From assembly GCF_002873455.1 (NCBI RefSeq), contig NZ_MCUN01000010.1, positions 310,001 to 374,000 of the forward strand: a stretch of 64,000 bases of DNA, written 5' to 3'. Below, piece by piece: positions 1-7,732 of this stretch (positions are counted from its first letter, which is position 1; every line of letters starts with the position of its first letter). Both the position numbers and the translations under genes were made by a program. Origin of the DNA: Vibrio splendidus (GTDB lineage Bacteria; Pseudomonadota; Gammaproteobacteria; Enterobacterales; Vibrionaceae). The notes below the pieces were generated by a model, which worked only from the letters and a program-made list of their open reading frames with translations, did no database searches and was not told the DNA's origin.

Positions 1-121
1 CTCTAGAAAGATAACGTCCAATGGTTGCTTTACCTTTGCCAATACCTTTTGCAAGAGTCGCATTGTTTTCGCCACGTTCTTTCATCAATGACGCGATTCG
101 ATCTTGGTAGTTTTCTTGCAT
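1..121 (-). CDS. XRE-family helix-turn-helix regulator (N-terminus, cut by window edge)
   Basis: Only the first 40 codons are present, starting at ATG 119-121 and running off the left edge. The peptide has the layout of a Cro/CI-type DNA-binding domain: a first helix with RIASLMKERG, then ATLAKGIGKGKATIGRYLSR, which fits the LA-x(3)-G-x(4)-TI-x-R-Y pattern of an XRE helix-turn-helix. A Shine-Dalgarno AAAGG lies about 9 nt upstream. Just behind the start (151-175) are two tandem copies of a motif that recurs through the next 5 kb, so this protein is a plausible autoregulated controller of the neighbouring block. That link is inference; the target genes and effector domain are not visible. Confidence 0.7.
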   Translation of the reverse strand, partial: MQENYQDRIASLMKERGENNATLAKGIGKGKATIGRYLSR

Positions 122-150
122 TTATGATGTACCTTTCGAGAGTGATATTT

Positions 151-175
151 AAAAATGAATCAAAAATGAAACCAA
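151..175. promoter_or_regulatory. Tandem putative operator boxes upstream of the XRE gene
   Basis: AATGAATC at 154 is followed 11 bp later by AATGAAACC at 165, so the two boxes lie on the same face of the helix. A 20-bp stretch here (154-173) recurs with one mismatch at 3713-3732, and the second box matches sites at 1391, 3859 and 4835. Position just upstream of the regulator start fits autoregulation. Binding protein is inferred, not shown. Confidence 0.45.
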
Positions 176-393
176 GTGAACGATAGTCTCTTTTGTGCCT
201 ACGTTCAAGCCATATATACAAGCTAAAGAAGCAATGTTGGCTGCATCAATTTTTTCCTTTAAAGTCCTGCTTTTTACCGCCAAAAATATAGCCCTACAGA
301 CCTCGACTAGGTCGAAATACTCAGATTCAAGTTTGATCCACAGGCTCAACAATTGATAATGTGAATAATCAATTTTGATTTCAGGGTAAATGA

Positions 394-1311
394 ATGACAA
401 AACACATTGCTCACATTGAAAAACGAGCACTAATCATAGGTGTAATAGCTAACTTAGTTATGGCAATTTCAGGGTGGGCGGCCTTTAACCTTTCCGGTTC
501 CGAGGCATTACTTCTAGACGGGAACATGTCTTTCATTTTGTTCATCACTACCCTCGTTGCTTTAAAAATCACAGAAATAAAATCAAACAAATCCGATATC
601 TTCCCTTTTGGTCTATACGTCGCAGAAGCTCTGTATTCTCTAATGAAAGGGTTATTGCTCCTTGGAGTCGTGATATCAGCAATTAGCAGCAACAGCTCGA
701 AAGTCTTAAGTTATTGGCAAGGCGCAGAAATAGAACCGATCAAAACTGGGGTTATTGTTTACTACGCTATCGCCATGGTCGTGATCTGTTGGGGGTTGTC
801 ATTCTTTTATCATCGTCAGAACAAAAGAATAAACCGCAACAGCTCAATGCTTAAAGTCGACCAAAAATCATCCTTCATTGATGGCATTCTATCCGCGTCA
901 ACAGGTGTAATCTTGGTAGTTATAGGATTCATAGAACCAACAAGTACATTTTCACCTCTTCTATATATAGGTGACTCTATACTTGTGATTACTTTAGCGC
1001 TCATGATGATTACCCAACCAATCAATATTATTAAAGAAGCTTTCGTTGAATTGGCTGGTGGTAAACTTCAGGACACTGAAAGCTACGAAGACATAAAGTC
1101 TAAAGTTGAATCCAAATTTGATGCCCAAACACACCACATAACGTCACTACATATCTCAAAAACAGGTTCAAGTTACCTTGTAGTCATAGGTCTAGACTTA
1201 ACTAAACTCAACCCAAATAACCAAAGCACTCTTATCAATAAAAAGACTCAGCTACATCAAGAACTCGTGAGCTCTTACCCCTTTATTGATATTGAAATGA
1301 TCCTTACATAA
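394..1311 (+). CDS. Cation diffusion facilitator (CDF) family transporter
   Basis: A 305-residue inner-membrane protein with about six membrane segments (roughly residues 12-210) and a soluble C-terminal domain (about 225-305), the length and layout of CDF divalent-metal/proton antiporters. The family's membrane Asp positions appear in LLLDGNMSFI (first half) and YIGDSILVI (second half). Members export Zn, Mn, Fe or Co from the cytoplasm; the substrate here cannot be told. The start at 394 has AGGGT 8 nt upstream; an overlapping ATG at 390 is out of frame. It ends in a strong terminator and seems to be a single-gene unit, read away from the XRE gene. Confidence 0.8.
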   Translation: MTKHIAHIEKRALIIGVIANLVMAISGWAAFNLSGSEALLLDGNMSFILFITTLVALKITEIKSNKSDIFPFGLYVAEALYSLMKGLLLLGVVISAISSNSSKVLSYWQGAEIEPIKTGVIVYYAIAMVVICWGLSFFYHRQNKRINRNSSMLKVDQKSSFIDGILSASTGVILVVIGFIEPTSTFSPLLYIGDSILVITLALMMITQPINIIKEAFVELAGGKLQDTESYEDIKSKVESKFDAQTHHITSLHISKTGSSYLVVIGLDLTKLNPNNQSTLINKKTQLHQELVSSYPFIDIEMILT

Positions 1312-1345
1312 CCTTTTGCTTTTCCTCCGTGACTTAAAATGTAAC

Positions 1346-1373
1346 AGGCCAACTTATTGTTGGCCTTTTTTTT
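1346..1373 (+). terminator. Rho-independent terminator after CDF gene
   Basis: Perfect 8-bp stem AGGCCAAC / GTTGGCCT with a 5-nt loop followed by a run of eight T. Confidence 0.9.
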
Positions 1374-1386
1374 GCTCATTAGAAAC

Positions 1387-1431
1387 CAAAAATGAAACCA
1401 AAACACATTAAAACAACCACAAATGACACCA
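1387..1431. promoter_or_regulatory. Cluster of recurring AATGAAACC-type boxes
   Basis: CAAAAATGAAACCA at 1387-1400 and CACAAATGACACCA at 1418-1431 repeat the motif seen at 162, 3724, 3854 and 4832. An additional GAAACCA half copy starts at 1382. The boxes lie upstream of the promoter of the serine hydrolase gene. A shared regulator, probably the XRE protein at the left edge, is inferred. Confidence 0.4.
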
Positions 1432-1478
1432 AAATAGAAATAAAAATCAAAAATAACTCAAAAACACATTCGCAAAGG

Positions 1479-1506
1479 TTCACAAATGATTTTTATCGTG
1501 TATATT
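1479..1506 (+). promoter_or_regulatory. Putative promoter with overlapping operator, serine hydrolase gene
   Basis: TTCACA (-35 like) and TATATT (-10 like) are 16 bp apart. The block TTCACAAATGAT...ATCGTG...TATA is repeated almost exactly at 3811-3839 before a porin gene, which argues for a real, co-regulated promoter rather than chance. The transcript would start about 50 nt before the ATG at 1558. Confidence 0.5.
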
Positions 1507-1557
1507 ACCAACCATAGAGAGCAAACATGAACATAACAACCATGAGAGGTTTCATTT

Positions 1558-2826
1558 ATGAGAAAAACAATCTTGGCAGTTGCATTATCAGCACTTACTT
1601 TTGGAATTAATGCAAAAGAAGTCCACAAACCTGACGTTGAATTCATTCAGAAAGTAGCACAAGTAGGCATCACACAAGCAAACTGGGATAGTGGAAGAGC
1701 AGCAAAACTAACAATCAAAAACGCGTACCGCTTTACACACCATGTGGAATTGTCCAAGGGGGAATACACCCACGACATCGGTCAAGCTTCTGGTTTTGAT
1801 TTAAATAGTATGACGGCGCAAGACTTCGACGGCGAACAACCAATGTCTGTCATTTTACGAGACCGTCTAAATCAAGAATCTTTAGTCATCCTTAAAAACG
1901 GCCAATTAGTCGATGAGTATTACTGGTCTGGTATGCACAAAGATCACTCACACTTAATGATGAGTGTCACTAAGTCATTTACCTCTATGACATTAGCAAC
2001 ACTGGCAAACGATGGGCTAGTCGATATGAATGCACTCATCACTGAATACGTTCCTGAGCTTAAAGCTTCACCTGCTTACGCTAAAGCTACAGTACAAGAA
2101 GTCGCCGATATGCGCTCTGGTGTTCTTGTTAAAGGCATTAATGGTAAATCATGGGATGAACGCATGACTAATGTTCAAGAATGGAACGGAGCAAATGCTT
2201 ACCCAGAAATCACCACTGTCGCTGAATTCGGCGCTCTACTTGGCGCACGAGATGACGTTAATTCAGGTGAAGCATACGACTATCAATGCGTTAACACCGA
2301 GATGCTTGGAATGGTAATCACATCGGTAACAGATAAAACCACATCAGAAGTTATGGAAGAAAAACTTTGGAAAAAAGTCGGCTTTGAAAGCAATGCTTAC
2401 ATGCAAACAAACTCTGTTGGTGAGGCGGTTGCCTCTGGTGGTTTAAACGCAACAACCCGAGACGTTGCCCGCATGATGGACGTGTTAGTCAATGACGGTA
2501 AGAACCGCCGTGGTGAACAAATAGTCCCTAAAACATTCGTCGACAACCTAATCACAGGCAATGCCGATGTGAAGAGTGCTTGGTCAAAAGGCAAAGAGAG
2601 CAAGATGGTTGCTGACGCATGGTACAAAGACCAAATCCGCACGTTTAACGTTGATGGACACAAATTTCTAGCATTCGTTGGTATTCACGGCCAAGTGGTT
2701 ATCGGTGAACCTTCTACAGGTATCGTTCTTGCGATGACTGGGGCTCAAGACGAGCGTGAATCACATCGCACTGTATCAATGACCTTCCTCGATGTCGTAC
2801 CAACTCTGCTTACAGCACTAAAGTAA
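1558..2826 (+). CDS. Exported serine hydrolase, beta-lactamase/NylB-like fold
   Basis: A 422-residue protein with a signal peptide (residues 1-19, MRKTILAVALSALTFGINA) and a serine beta-lactamase-like domain. The catalytic S-x-x-K is SVTK (S136-K139), the Tyr motif is YQCVNTEMLG (Y242), and GIHGQ near the C-terminus stands where the KTG triad is expected. Family members (class C beta-lactamase-related, 6-aminohexanoate-dimer hydrolase type, esterases) hydrolyse amides or esters; the substrate is unknown and resistance should not be assumed. The start has GAGAGGT upstream. It is the first of several exported-protein genes that share promoter/operator motifs. Confidence 0.8.
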   Translation: MRKTILAVALSALTFGINAKEVHKPDVEFIQKVAQVGITQANWDSGRAAKLTIKNAYRFTHHVELSKGEYTHDIGQASGFDLNSMTAQDFDGEQPMSVILRDRLNQESLVILKNGQLVDEYYWSGMHKDHSHLMMSVTKSFTSMTLATLANDGLVDMNALITEYVPELKASPAYAKATVQEVADMRSGVLVKGINGKSWDERMTNVQEWNGANAYPEITTVAEFGALLGARDDVNSGEAYDYQCVNTEMLGMVITSVTDKTTSEVMEEKLWKKVGFESNAYMQTNSVGEAVASGGLNATTRDVARMMDVLVNDGKNRRGEQIVPKTFVDNLITGNADVKSAWSKGKESKMVADAWYKDQIRTFNVDGHKFLAFVGIHGQVVIGEPSTGIVLAMTGAQDERESHRTVSMTFLDVVPTLLTALK

Positions 2827-2848
2827 CGCTTAACCAATCAACTTAGAG

Positions 2849-2868
2849 GCCGCTTAGGCGGCTTTGTC
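2849..2868 (+). terminator. Weak hairpin after serine hydrolase gene
   Basis: GCCGC-TTAG-GCGGC followed by only TTT; may attenuate rather than terminate. Confidence 0.35.
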
Positions 2869-2885
2869 AATGTGGAAACAGATTT

Positions 2886-3710
2886 ATGAAAACTCAAAGC
2901 GCTAAATTTTACGCTGCTATCTCATTCTCGGCTTTCGCTATCGCCTTAGGTCATTCAGCCAATACCGAGGCGGCATATCTAGATGAAGAAAGCGGGGAAG
3001 TCGTCATTGTCGCGGAACACACTATAGACGATGAAAGCAGTCGGAATTCGCAAGACGTGCTTGGCGGCTCAATGGACAGCTATGACGGAGCAAACAGCGC
3101 CACTCAGCAGGTTAACTATGGCGACCCCACTGCGTCTTATAAAGGTGTAGGTTTTAGCCGCGATAAAGAGTCTTACAAATTATCCGGTGTATACGGTGAT
3201 GATGACGGCAATATCGGTTCTGCCGAAATAGGTAAAAACACCAAAAAGAATATCGTGGATTATCGCATACGCTACTTCAAAGTGTCTGATGCGGGAGATG
3301 GGGTATCACTAGATGTTATCGGCAGCAATGGTAAAAGCACGAAATCATTAGGATTACTGGCTGGTTATCTTCACAAATTCAACGTGACCCCTAACATCAT
3401 TGTCGCTCCAATGCTTTCGGTTGGTAAAGTGTTTGCAACAAACTCCAGCACTAATGAAAAAGTCAAAATGGACTCAATTGTTGCACAGCCCGGAATCTAC
3501 GCAATGTACGGTTTTGACGCTGGTCATTGGTTGTATGCGAACCCTAAAAGTACTTATGTACAGCACCTTAAAGAATGGAATAATGAAATTGAAGTCGGTG
3601 CAGGCTATATGCTAACCGACAGATCGAGCTTAGGAGTTAAGTATGAATACAGTTCTTTCTTAAATAAAAAAGAAGACAATACATCGTTCAATTTCAGCTA
3701 TTACTTCTAA
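2886..3710 (+). CDS. Putative outer-membrane beta-barrel protein
   Basis: A 274-residue exported protein with an N-terminal signal (about residues 1-29, cleaved after TEAA). An acidic low-complexity stretch (about 33-75) is followed by alternating amphipathic strands, and the C-terminus FNFSYYF ends in the terminal aromatic typical of outer-membrane barrels recognised by the BAM complex. No named family was recognised; the strand number would suit a small 8-12-strand barrel. It lies 59 bp after the serine hydrolase and may be co-transcribed past the weak hairpin. Function unknown. Confidence 0.55.
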   Translation: MKTQSAKFYAAISFSAFAIALGHSANTEAAYLDEESGEVVIVAEHTIDDESSRNSQDVLGGSMDSYDGANSATQQVNYGDPTASYKGVGFSRDKESYKLSGVYGDDDGNIGSAEIGKNTKKNIVDYRIRYFKVSDAGDGVSLDVIGSNGKSTKSLGLLAGYLHKFNVTPNIIVAPMLSVGKVFATNSSTNEKVKMDSIVAQPGIYAMYGFDAGHWLYANPKSTYVQHLKEWNNEIEVGAGYMLTDRSSLGVKYEYSSFLNKKEDNTSFNFSYYF

Positions 3711-3712
3711 TC

Positions 3713-3733
3713 AATGAATCAAATATGAAACCG
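3713..3733. repeat. Second copy of tandem AATGAATC/ATGAAACC boxes
   Basis: AATGAATCAAATATGAAACC differs from 154-173 at one base and keeps the 11-bp spacing. It sits after a gene and before a terminator, so it may act on the next promoter or be a remnant of a duplicated regulatory segment. Confidence 0.4.
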
Positions 3734-3734
3734 A

Positions 3735-3768
3735 AAAGCCCTAACATTCTCTGTTAGGGCTTTTTTTT
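3735..3768 (+). terminator. Rho-independent terminator
   Basis: Stem AAAGCCCTAACA / TGTTAGGGCTTT with a 5-nt loop, then a run of T. Ends the barrel gene at 2886-3710. Confidence 0.9.
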
Positions 3769-3810
3769 AACTAAAAAACAAACTTATTTGATTTTATTTA
3801 AAAATAACAC

Positions 3811-3839
3811 TTCACAAATGATCACATCGTGAGTATAGT
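3811..3839 (+). promoter_or_regulatory. Putative promoter/operator of the 3942 porin gene
   Basis: TTCACA and TATAGT are separated by 17 bp. The segment is nearly identical to 1479-1506 (TTCACAAATGAT, ATCGTG and TATA shared). The AAATGA motif overlaps the -35 region, a usual place for a repressor or activator. Confidence 0.5.
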
Positions 3840-3851
3840 TCGCACCAAGAG

Positions 3852-3893
3852 ATCACAAATGAAACCACAGGTAGGATTGCCGCCATTTGTGAT
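3852..3893. promoter_or_regulatory. Inverted repeat in the leader of the porin gene
   Basis: ATCACAAATG (3852-3861) and CATTTGTGAT (3884-3893) are perfect 10-bp inverted repeats 22 nt apart. The left arm is part of the recurring CACAAATGAAACC motif. It could be a two-site operator (about three helix turns between centres) or a leader-RNA hairpin, since it lies downstream of the predicted promoter and about 50 nt before the ATG. Confidence 0.45.
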
Positions 3894-3941
3894 GCAGCCC
3901 AAGGATGGTTTTTTCAAATTTGAATCAATTAGGAACATCCA

Positions 3942-4790
3942 ATGAAAAAACTAGCAATAACAACAGCTGTTCTAGCATCACTGGCAGCATCATCAGTATT
4001 CGCAGAAGTTACCGTCGATATTTATGGGGACCGTACAACTAACAAAGATTTCGCAAACGCAGACAAAGCAACACAAGGCGTGGTGATTGGTTACTCTCCA
4101 ATTGAAAATCTAGATTTTGATGCGGAAGTAACTACTGACAAAGACTTAGATTTAGGTGTGGCATACAAGTTTGAATTGGGTTCTAACTTCTATCTAAAAC
4201 CACAAATGGGGTACGTAATTGAGTCTGAGGATGGCTATAAAGCATCTACAGGTAAATTCGCTAACCTTGACCCAATCAAAAATCGTTATGACCAACTTCA
4301 CTTAAACATTCCAAACTCAAACGTTATGAAAGCAGGTCTGGAAACTGGCGCTAACTTCGGCGAGTTCTTCACTTCTGTTCGCTACCGCATAGAGATGGAT
4401 ACTTCAAAAAACAAACTCACCGCGACTGGACCTAAGTCTGCTGGAAAAGTGGTTTCAGATGACCTGGTAAGCGAAACAAGCCGCATTGGTCGTACCGATC
4501 TTCTTATTGGTTACCACTTTGATGCTGTAACTCTTACTGCTAAAGCCATTCATAAGACTCAACTCAACAAAGATATTCGCAAGATTAACGATGCTCTGAA
4601 TGACTTCGATAAGTTTGCTGACACGACACCATTAGACGTAGACAAGTTGGGTACATCTAACTCTTCTTGGACCAGTGAAGTGAAAGCAACGCTTACTTCT
4701 TACAGCGGTGTTGCTCCTTATGTTCAGTACGCACACAACCACGATAGTAAAGATAACCAAATCAAGCTAGGCGCTAAGTTCAGCTTCTAA
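3942..4790 (+). CDS. Outer-membrane porin-like beta-barrel
   Basis: A 282-residue protein with a clear signal peptide (MKKLAITTAVLASLAASSVFA, cleaved about residue 21) and a barrel of short alternating strands ending in LGAKFSF, whose final Phe is the BAM signal. Size and N-terminus resemble small gammaproteobacterial porins of the oligosaccharide-specific kind, but no substrate can be assigned. SD AGGA 9 nt upstream of ATG. Its leader carries the inverted repeat and promoter described separately. The YadA-like gene follows after 80 bp without a terminator between them. Confidence 0.65.
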   Translation: MKKLAITTAVLASLAASSVFAEVTVDIYGDRTTNKDFANADKATQGVVIGYSPIENLDFDAEVTTDKDLDLGVAYKFELGSNFYLKPQMGYVIESEDGYKASTGKFANLDPIKNRYDQLHLNIPNSNVMKAGLETGANFGEFFTSVRYRIEMDTSKNKLTATGPKSAGKVVSDDLVSETSRIGRTDLLIGYHFDAVTLTAKAIHKTQLNKDIRKINDALNDFDKFADTTPLDVDKLGTSNSSWTSEVKATLTSYSGVAPYVQYAHNHDSKDNQIKLGAKFSF

Positions 4791-4828
4791 AACGATTTAA
4801 TGGATGCTCATGGGAAACGGATTTCCAC

Positions 4829-4845
4829 CTTTCAAACGAAACCAA
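4829..4845. promoter_or_regulatory. Recurring CAAACGAAACCAAA box before autotransporter gene
   Basis: TCAAACGAAACCAAAC resembles the boxes at 162, 1391 and 3859 (T to C in the middle) and lies about 30 bp before the ATG at 4871. A weaker relative, AATCAAACGAAATACAGG, occurs at 7659 before the last gene of the block. Confidence 0.35.
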
Positions 4846-4870
4846 ACAAATTAAATTAGGTGTAAAACCC

Positions 4871-6034
4871 ATGAAAAAGACAATTCTAACTCTAACTCTT
4901 GCTTCTGTATTCGCTGCTCCTGCAATGGCTAATGTTAATCCAATCCAAGGATATGAAGTAAGCGGCACTAAAGTTGCTGAGTATATGGACACAGTAAAAA
5001 TTACTGAAACAGGCGCAGGTACATATCGTCTAGAAGATGCTGACGGTAACTACATCGGTGACGCTGTTGACGGTGATAATGGTGGCATTACTATCACCAA
5101 GCGAGATAAAGAAGGCAAAAACGGCTATCAGATTGACCTAGATAAAAACGGCTCTGGAAAAGTACACTTTGGCGATAACGATACAAATGGTGTTGATATT
5201 AAAATCGTTGATGACTATAACCCTGCTCCGCTTCCAGAACGCAAAGAAATTAGCGTCTCAGAAAGTGAAGTATCTCACGCTATTAAAGATGCAGTAGCCA
5301 ACGACAACCTTGTTGTTAAAGAAAATGGCGGCATTTACAGCGGCAACCAGAAAGTAGGCAAGATTGATCGTGATGGCAAGTCAGGTGTGATTACTGACCC
5401 TCGCACTGGTGAGACATACCAAGTTCACACTGACAATGATGGCAATCAACACATTATCTATACAGATACAAACGGAAAAATTGTTGATGCAAAGGTTGTT
5501 GATAACGACATGGAGCCTATCACTCCACCAAACGTTGATGAACCACTTAACCCAAGCAATGATCCTTCTGGTGATGTAGAGCACGCAGAAAAAATCATTG
5601 ATGACGCAGCTAACGCTATTTCTAAAGAAGTAGACAAACGAATCGGAACTGCAGGTGCCGCTGCTTACAACGAAGCTTCTGCTTACGCTACAGCGACTGA
5701 TGCAAAACTAGCTAACCATGAATCCCGTATCGGTTCTCTTGAGAAAGACATGCAAGCAATGGGTAACAAGATGCTAGTTCTTGAAGACCGCATGGATGGT
5801 GTTGTTGCTTCTTCTCACGCAATCACAAACGCACGCCCTGTTCTTAATTCTGCTGGCCAATTTGGTATGGGTGTAGGTATGGGTGCTGCGGGTTCAAAAC
5901 AAGCTATCGCTATCGGTGGCGCTTACCAAATCTCAGACAACTGGTCAGGCACGATGAGTGTCAACTACGAAACAAAAGGTAAGGTTTCTAACGACCAACT
6001 ATCTGCTGGCGTTGGCGCACAGTACATCTTCTAA
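4871..6034 (+). CDS. Small trimeric autotransporter (YadA-type anchor)
   Basis: A 387-residue protein with a signal peptide (MKKTILTLTLASVFAAPAMA), a passenger of Asp/Gly/Lys-rich degenerate repeats such as EDADGNYIGDAVDGDNGG (about 50-205), a proline-rich hinge (about 205-228), an Ala-rich coiled coil with DAKLANHESRIGSLEKDMQA (about 255-310), and a C-terminal four-strand anchor of the YadA type (about 325-387, ending GVGAQYIF). This is the type Vc layout in which three chains form one barrel and display adhesin stalks. The passenger is short compared with adhesins such as YadA. Binding target unknown. A hairpin terminator follows. Confidence 0.75.
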   Translation: MKKTILTLTLASVFAAPAMANVNPIQGYEVSGTKVAEYMDTVKITETGAGTYRLEDADGNYIGDAVDGDNGGITITKRDKEGKNGYQIDLDKNGSGKVHFGDNDTNGVDIKIVDDYNPAPLPERKEISVSESEVSHAIKDAVANDNLVVKENGGIYSGNQKVGKIDRDGKSGVITDPRTGETYQVHTDNDGNQHIIYTDTNGKIVDAKVVDNDMEPITPPNVDEPLNPSNDPSGDVEHAEKIIDDAANAISKEVDKRIGTAGAAAYNEASAYATATDAKLANHESRIGSLEKDMQAMGNKMLVLEDRMDGVVASSHAITNARPVLNSAGQFGMGVGMGAAGSKQAIAIGGAYQISDNWSGTMSVNYETKGKVSNDQLSAGVGAQYIF

Positions 6035-6081
6035 CCACTCGATACCTAAAGTGCCATGGATGGTGTTTATTGTCCTAATCA

Positions 6082-6103
6082 AAGGCCACTCGTGGCCTTC
6101 TTA
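6082..6103 (+). terminator. Hairpin after autotransporter gene
   Basis: AAGGCCAC-TC-GTGGCCTT followed by a weak T-rich tail. Confidence 0.5.
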
Positions 6104-6120
6104 TAACAATGAGATCATCC

Positions 6121-6753
6121 ATGATATTTACTAAACAAGTGCATCTATCTGCGCTCGGCTTTTTCTCTCTTATTGCCGTTCTTACCGTCGTTAGTATTAA
6201 ACACATGCCAAAAGCTTTTGCTGGTACAGAGTTCATTAATGGTAGTCACTACATCACTCTTGATCACCCAAAAAGCAGCGAACCCGAGGTTAAAATCTTC
6301 TATACGACTTTTTGCCGCCCTTGCGCCCTTGTTCACTCGCCAATTCAAATGATGACTAAGCGCGCCAACGCCAAATTTATTGACGTTCCCATGAACATAG
6401 GGAGCTTTGGTCGAGATATTCAAGAGTGTGTAATCGCCGCTAAAAATCAGGGATTAGAAGAAAAATTCACGATTGCTCTTCTGGCAAAGATACATATGCA
6501 ACAAGCAAACAACCCACGAACTCGTGAAGATTTAGCCCTACTTCTTGAACAGACGGGCGGCAATGCTAGCGACTACCGTAAGCGCTGCTCTCAATTAACG
6601 GAGCAAGCCGAACAACTCGATCAAATAGCCCATGAATACGACGTCAAACATACGCCAACTATTGTCGTAAACGGAAACAAGCAAGTTAACCTTCAAGCCC
6701 TTAATAGCTTTCCTGAACTTGAGTCGCTACTTAACTACCTGTTGGAGGTATAA
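6121..6753 (+). CDS. DsbA-like thioredoxin-fold protein, membrane-anchored or exported
   Basis: About 210 residues with a hydrophobic N-terminal segment (LGFFSLIAVLTVVSI) that could be a signal anchor, then a thioredoxin fold with the redox motif FCRPC and a cis-proline loop HTPTIVVNG near the C-terminus. The helical insertion between them is that of DsbA-type oxidoreductases, which make or shuffle disulfides in periplasmic proteins. ATG 6121 is preferred over 6109 because GAGA lies 8-10 nt before it. It heads a tight cluster with the MazG-like and PAP2 genes and follows the exported-protein genes. Its client is unknown. Confidence 0.7.
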   Translation: MIFTKQVHLSALGFFSLIAVLTVVSIKHMPKAFAGTEFINGSHYITLDHPKSSEPEVKIFYTTFCRPCALVHSPIQMMTKRANAKFIDVPMNIGSFGRDIQECVIAAKNQGLEEKFTIALLAKIHMQQANNPRTREDLALLLEQTGGNASDYRKRCSQLTEQAEQLDQIAHEYDVKHTPTIVVNGNKQVNLQALNSFPELESLLNYLLEV

Positions 6754-6756
6754 GTC

Positions 6757-7104
6757 ATGTTTATTGAACAAAAGTTGGCTCAATCAGCATTATTTGGGAC
6801 GACAGGAGTCACTCGTACTTTAGAGTTTGATTTAGCAAAACTTGTGGAGGAAGTTGGCGAGTTGGCTATAGAAATACAGGTCACTAAAGGTCACTTGCCA
6901 AAAGCAAAAGGCGGTGTCGACGGGGTGGTTGGAGAAGCGATTGACGTAATCAACGTCTCACTCGATATCATTTTTCTACAGATGGCAGCCAATGGCATAA
7001 CGAACTCGCACCAGATAGAAGAAATGATCCAAGCTATTTCGAATAAAAAGCTATCTCGATGGGCTAAGAAAAGCAAAGAAATAGAGGCGATGCAAAATGT
7101 TTAA
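6757..7104 (+). CDS. MazG-like nucleotide pyrophosphohydrolase
   Basis: A 115-residue all-alpha protein with the acidic metal-binding pattern of the MazG/dUTPase superfamily: LVEEVGEL (E-x-x-E) in the first helix and EAIDVINVSLDII (E-x-x-D) in the second. Such enzymes cleave NTPs or modified nucleotides to NMP plus pyrophosphate; substrate cannot be assigned. It begins 3 nt after the upstream stop with GGAGG as SD, and its end overlaps the next start, so it is translated as part of an operon. Confidence 0.7.
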   Translation: MFIEQKLAQSALFGTTGVTRTLEFDLAKLVEEVGELAIEIQVTKGHLPKAKGGVDGVVGEAIDVINVSLDIIFLQMAANGITNSHQIEEMIQAISNKKLSRWAKKSKEIEAMQNV

Positions 7105-7636
7105 AAGAGCCATGCTCACTGCCGCAATTCTAATGCCTAGCTTATCTCATGCTAATTCATTGAACAGCGAAGATTGGGGGGACATAGGACAAATAGCAAT
7201 TCCGTTAGTGGCTATTGGCGCCACCATTGGCCATGACGACAAAGAAGGGTTTTGGCAGGCAACTAAAGGCATCGCGATTACTGCGGGAGTCACTCATTTG
7301 CTAAAGAACACAACCGGAGTTCTGAGACCTAATGGCTCTAATTATCAATCGTTTCCATCAGGCCACACATCCGCAGCTTTTAGTGGAGCAGCCTTCTTGC
7401 ATCATCGTTATGGCCTTAAATATGGCATACCAGGTTACCTAGCGGCTTCATACGTTGGTTACTCAAGAGTAAAAAACACGAAGCACTGGGAAACTGACGT
7501 TATAGCGGGTGCAGCACTGGCCATTACCGTGAGTTATTTAGTTACGTCTGAATATAAAGATCCAAATTTATCCATCGAACCCGCTCGATTTGGTAACACA
7601 GATGCTCAAGGTATCAACTTTTCATATTCACTTTAA
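7097..7636 (+). CDS. PAP2-family phosphatase
   Basis: A 179-residue protein with signal-like N-terminus (residues 1-19) and the three acid-phosphatase motifs in order: KNTTGVLRP (K-x6-RP), PSGHT, and SRVKNTKHWETDV (SR-x5-H-x3-D). Family members dephosphorylate lipid phosphates such as undecaprenyl pyrophosphate or phosphatidic acid at the periplasmic face. The hydrophobic segments around the motifs suggest a membrane or periplasmic enzyme. The start overlaps the MazG-like gene by 8 nt. Confidence 0.75.
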   Translation: MFKRAMLTAAILMPSLSHANSLNSEDWGDIGQIAIPLVAIGATIGHDDKEGFWQATKGIAITAGVTHLLKNTTGVLRPNGSNYQSFPSGHTSAAFSGAAFLHHRYGLKYGIPGYLAASYVGYSRVKNTKHWETDVIAGAALAITVSYLVTSEYKDPNLSIEPARFGNTDAQGINFSYSL

Positions 7637-7732
7637 AGGTGGCCAATGCGACTTAGGAATCAAACGAAATACAGGTACTGATCTGTCTAAGTTTCACCAC
7701 ATTTTATCAAGATTATTAATTAGGAAAGCGCC

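Noticed and set aside
30..221. 63-residue minus-strand ORF at the left edge
   Set aside because: Out of frame with the XRE reading, which has a proper SD and a helix-turn-helix pattern.
1558..2826. Clinically relevant beta-lactamase
   Set aside because: SxxK and Tyr motifs fit the wider serine-hydrolase superfamily; the YxN and KTG motifs of true class C enzymes are not clear.
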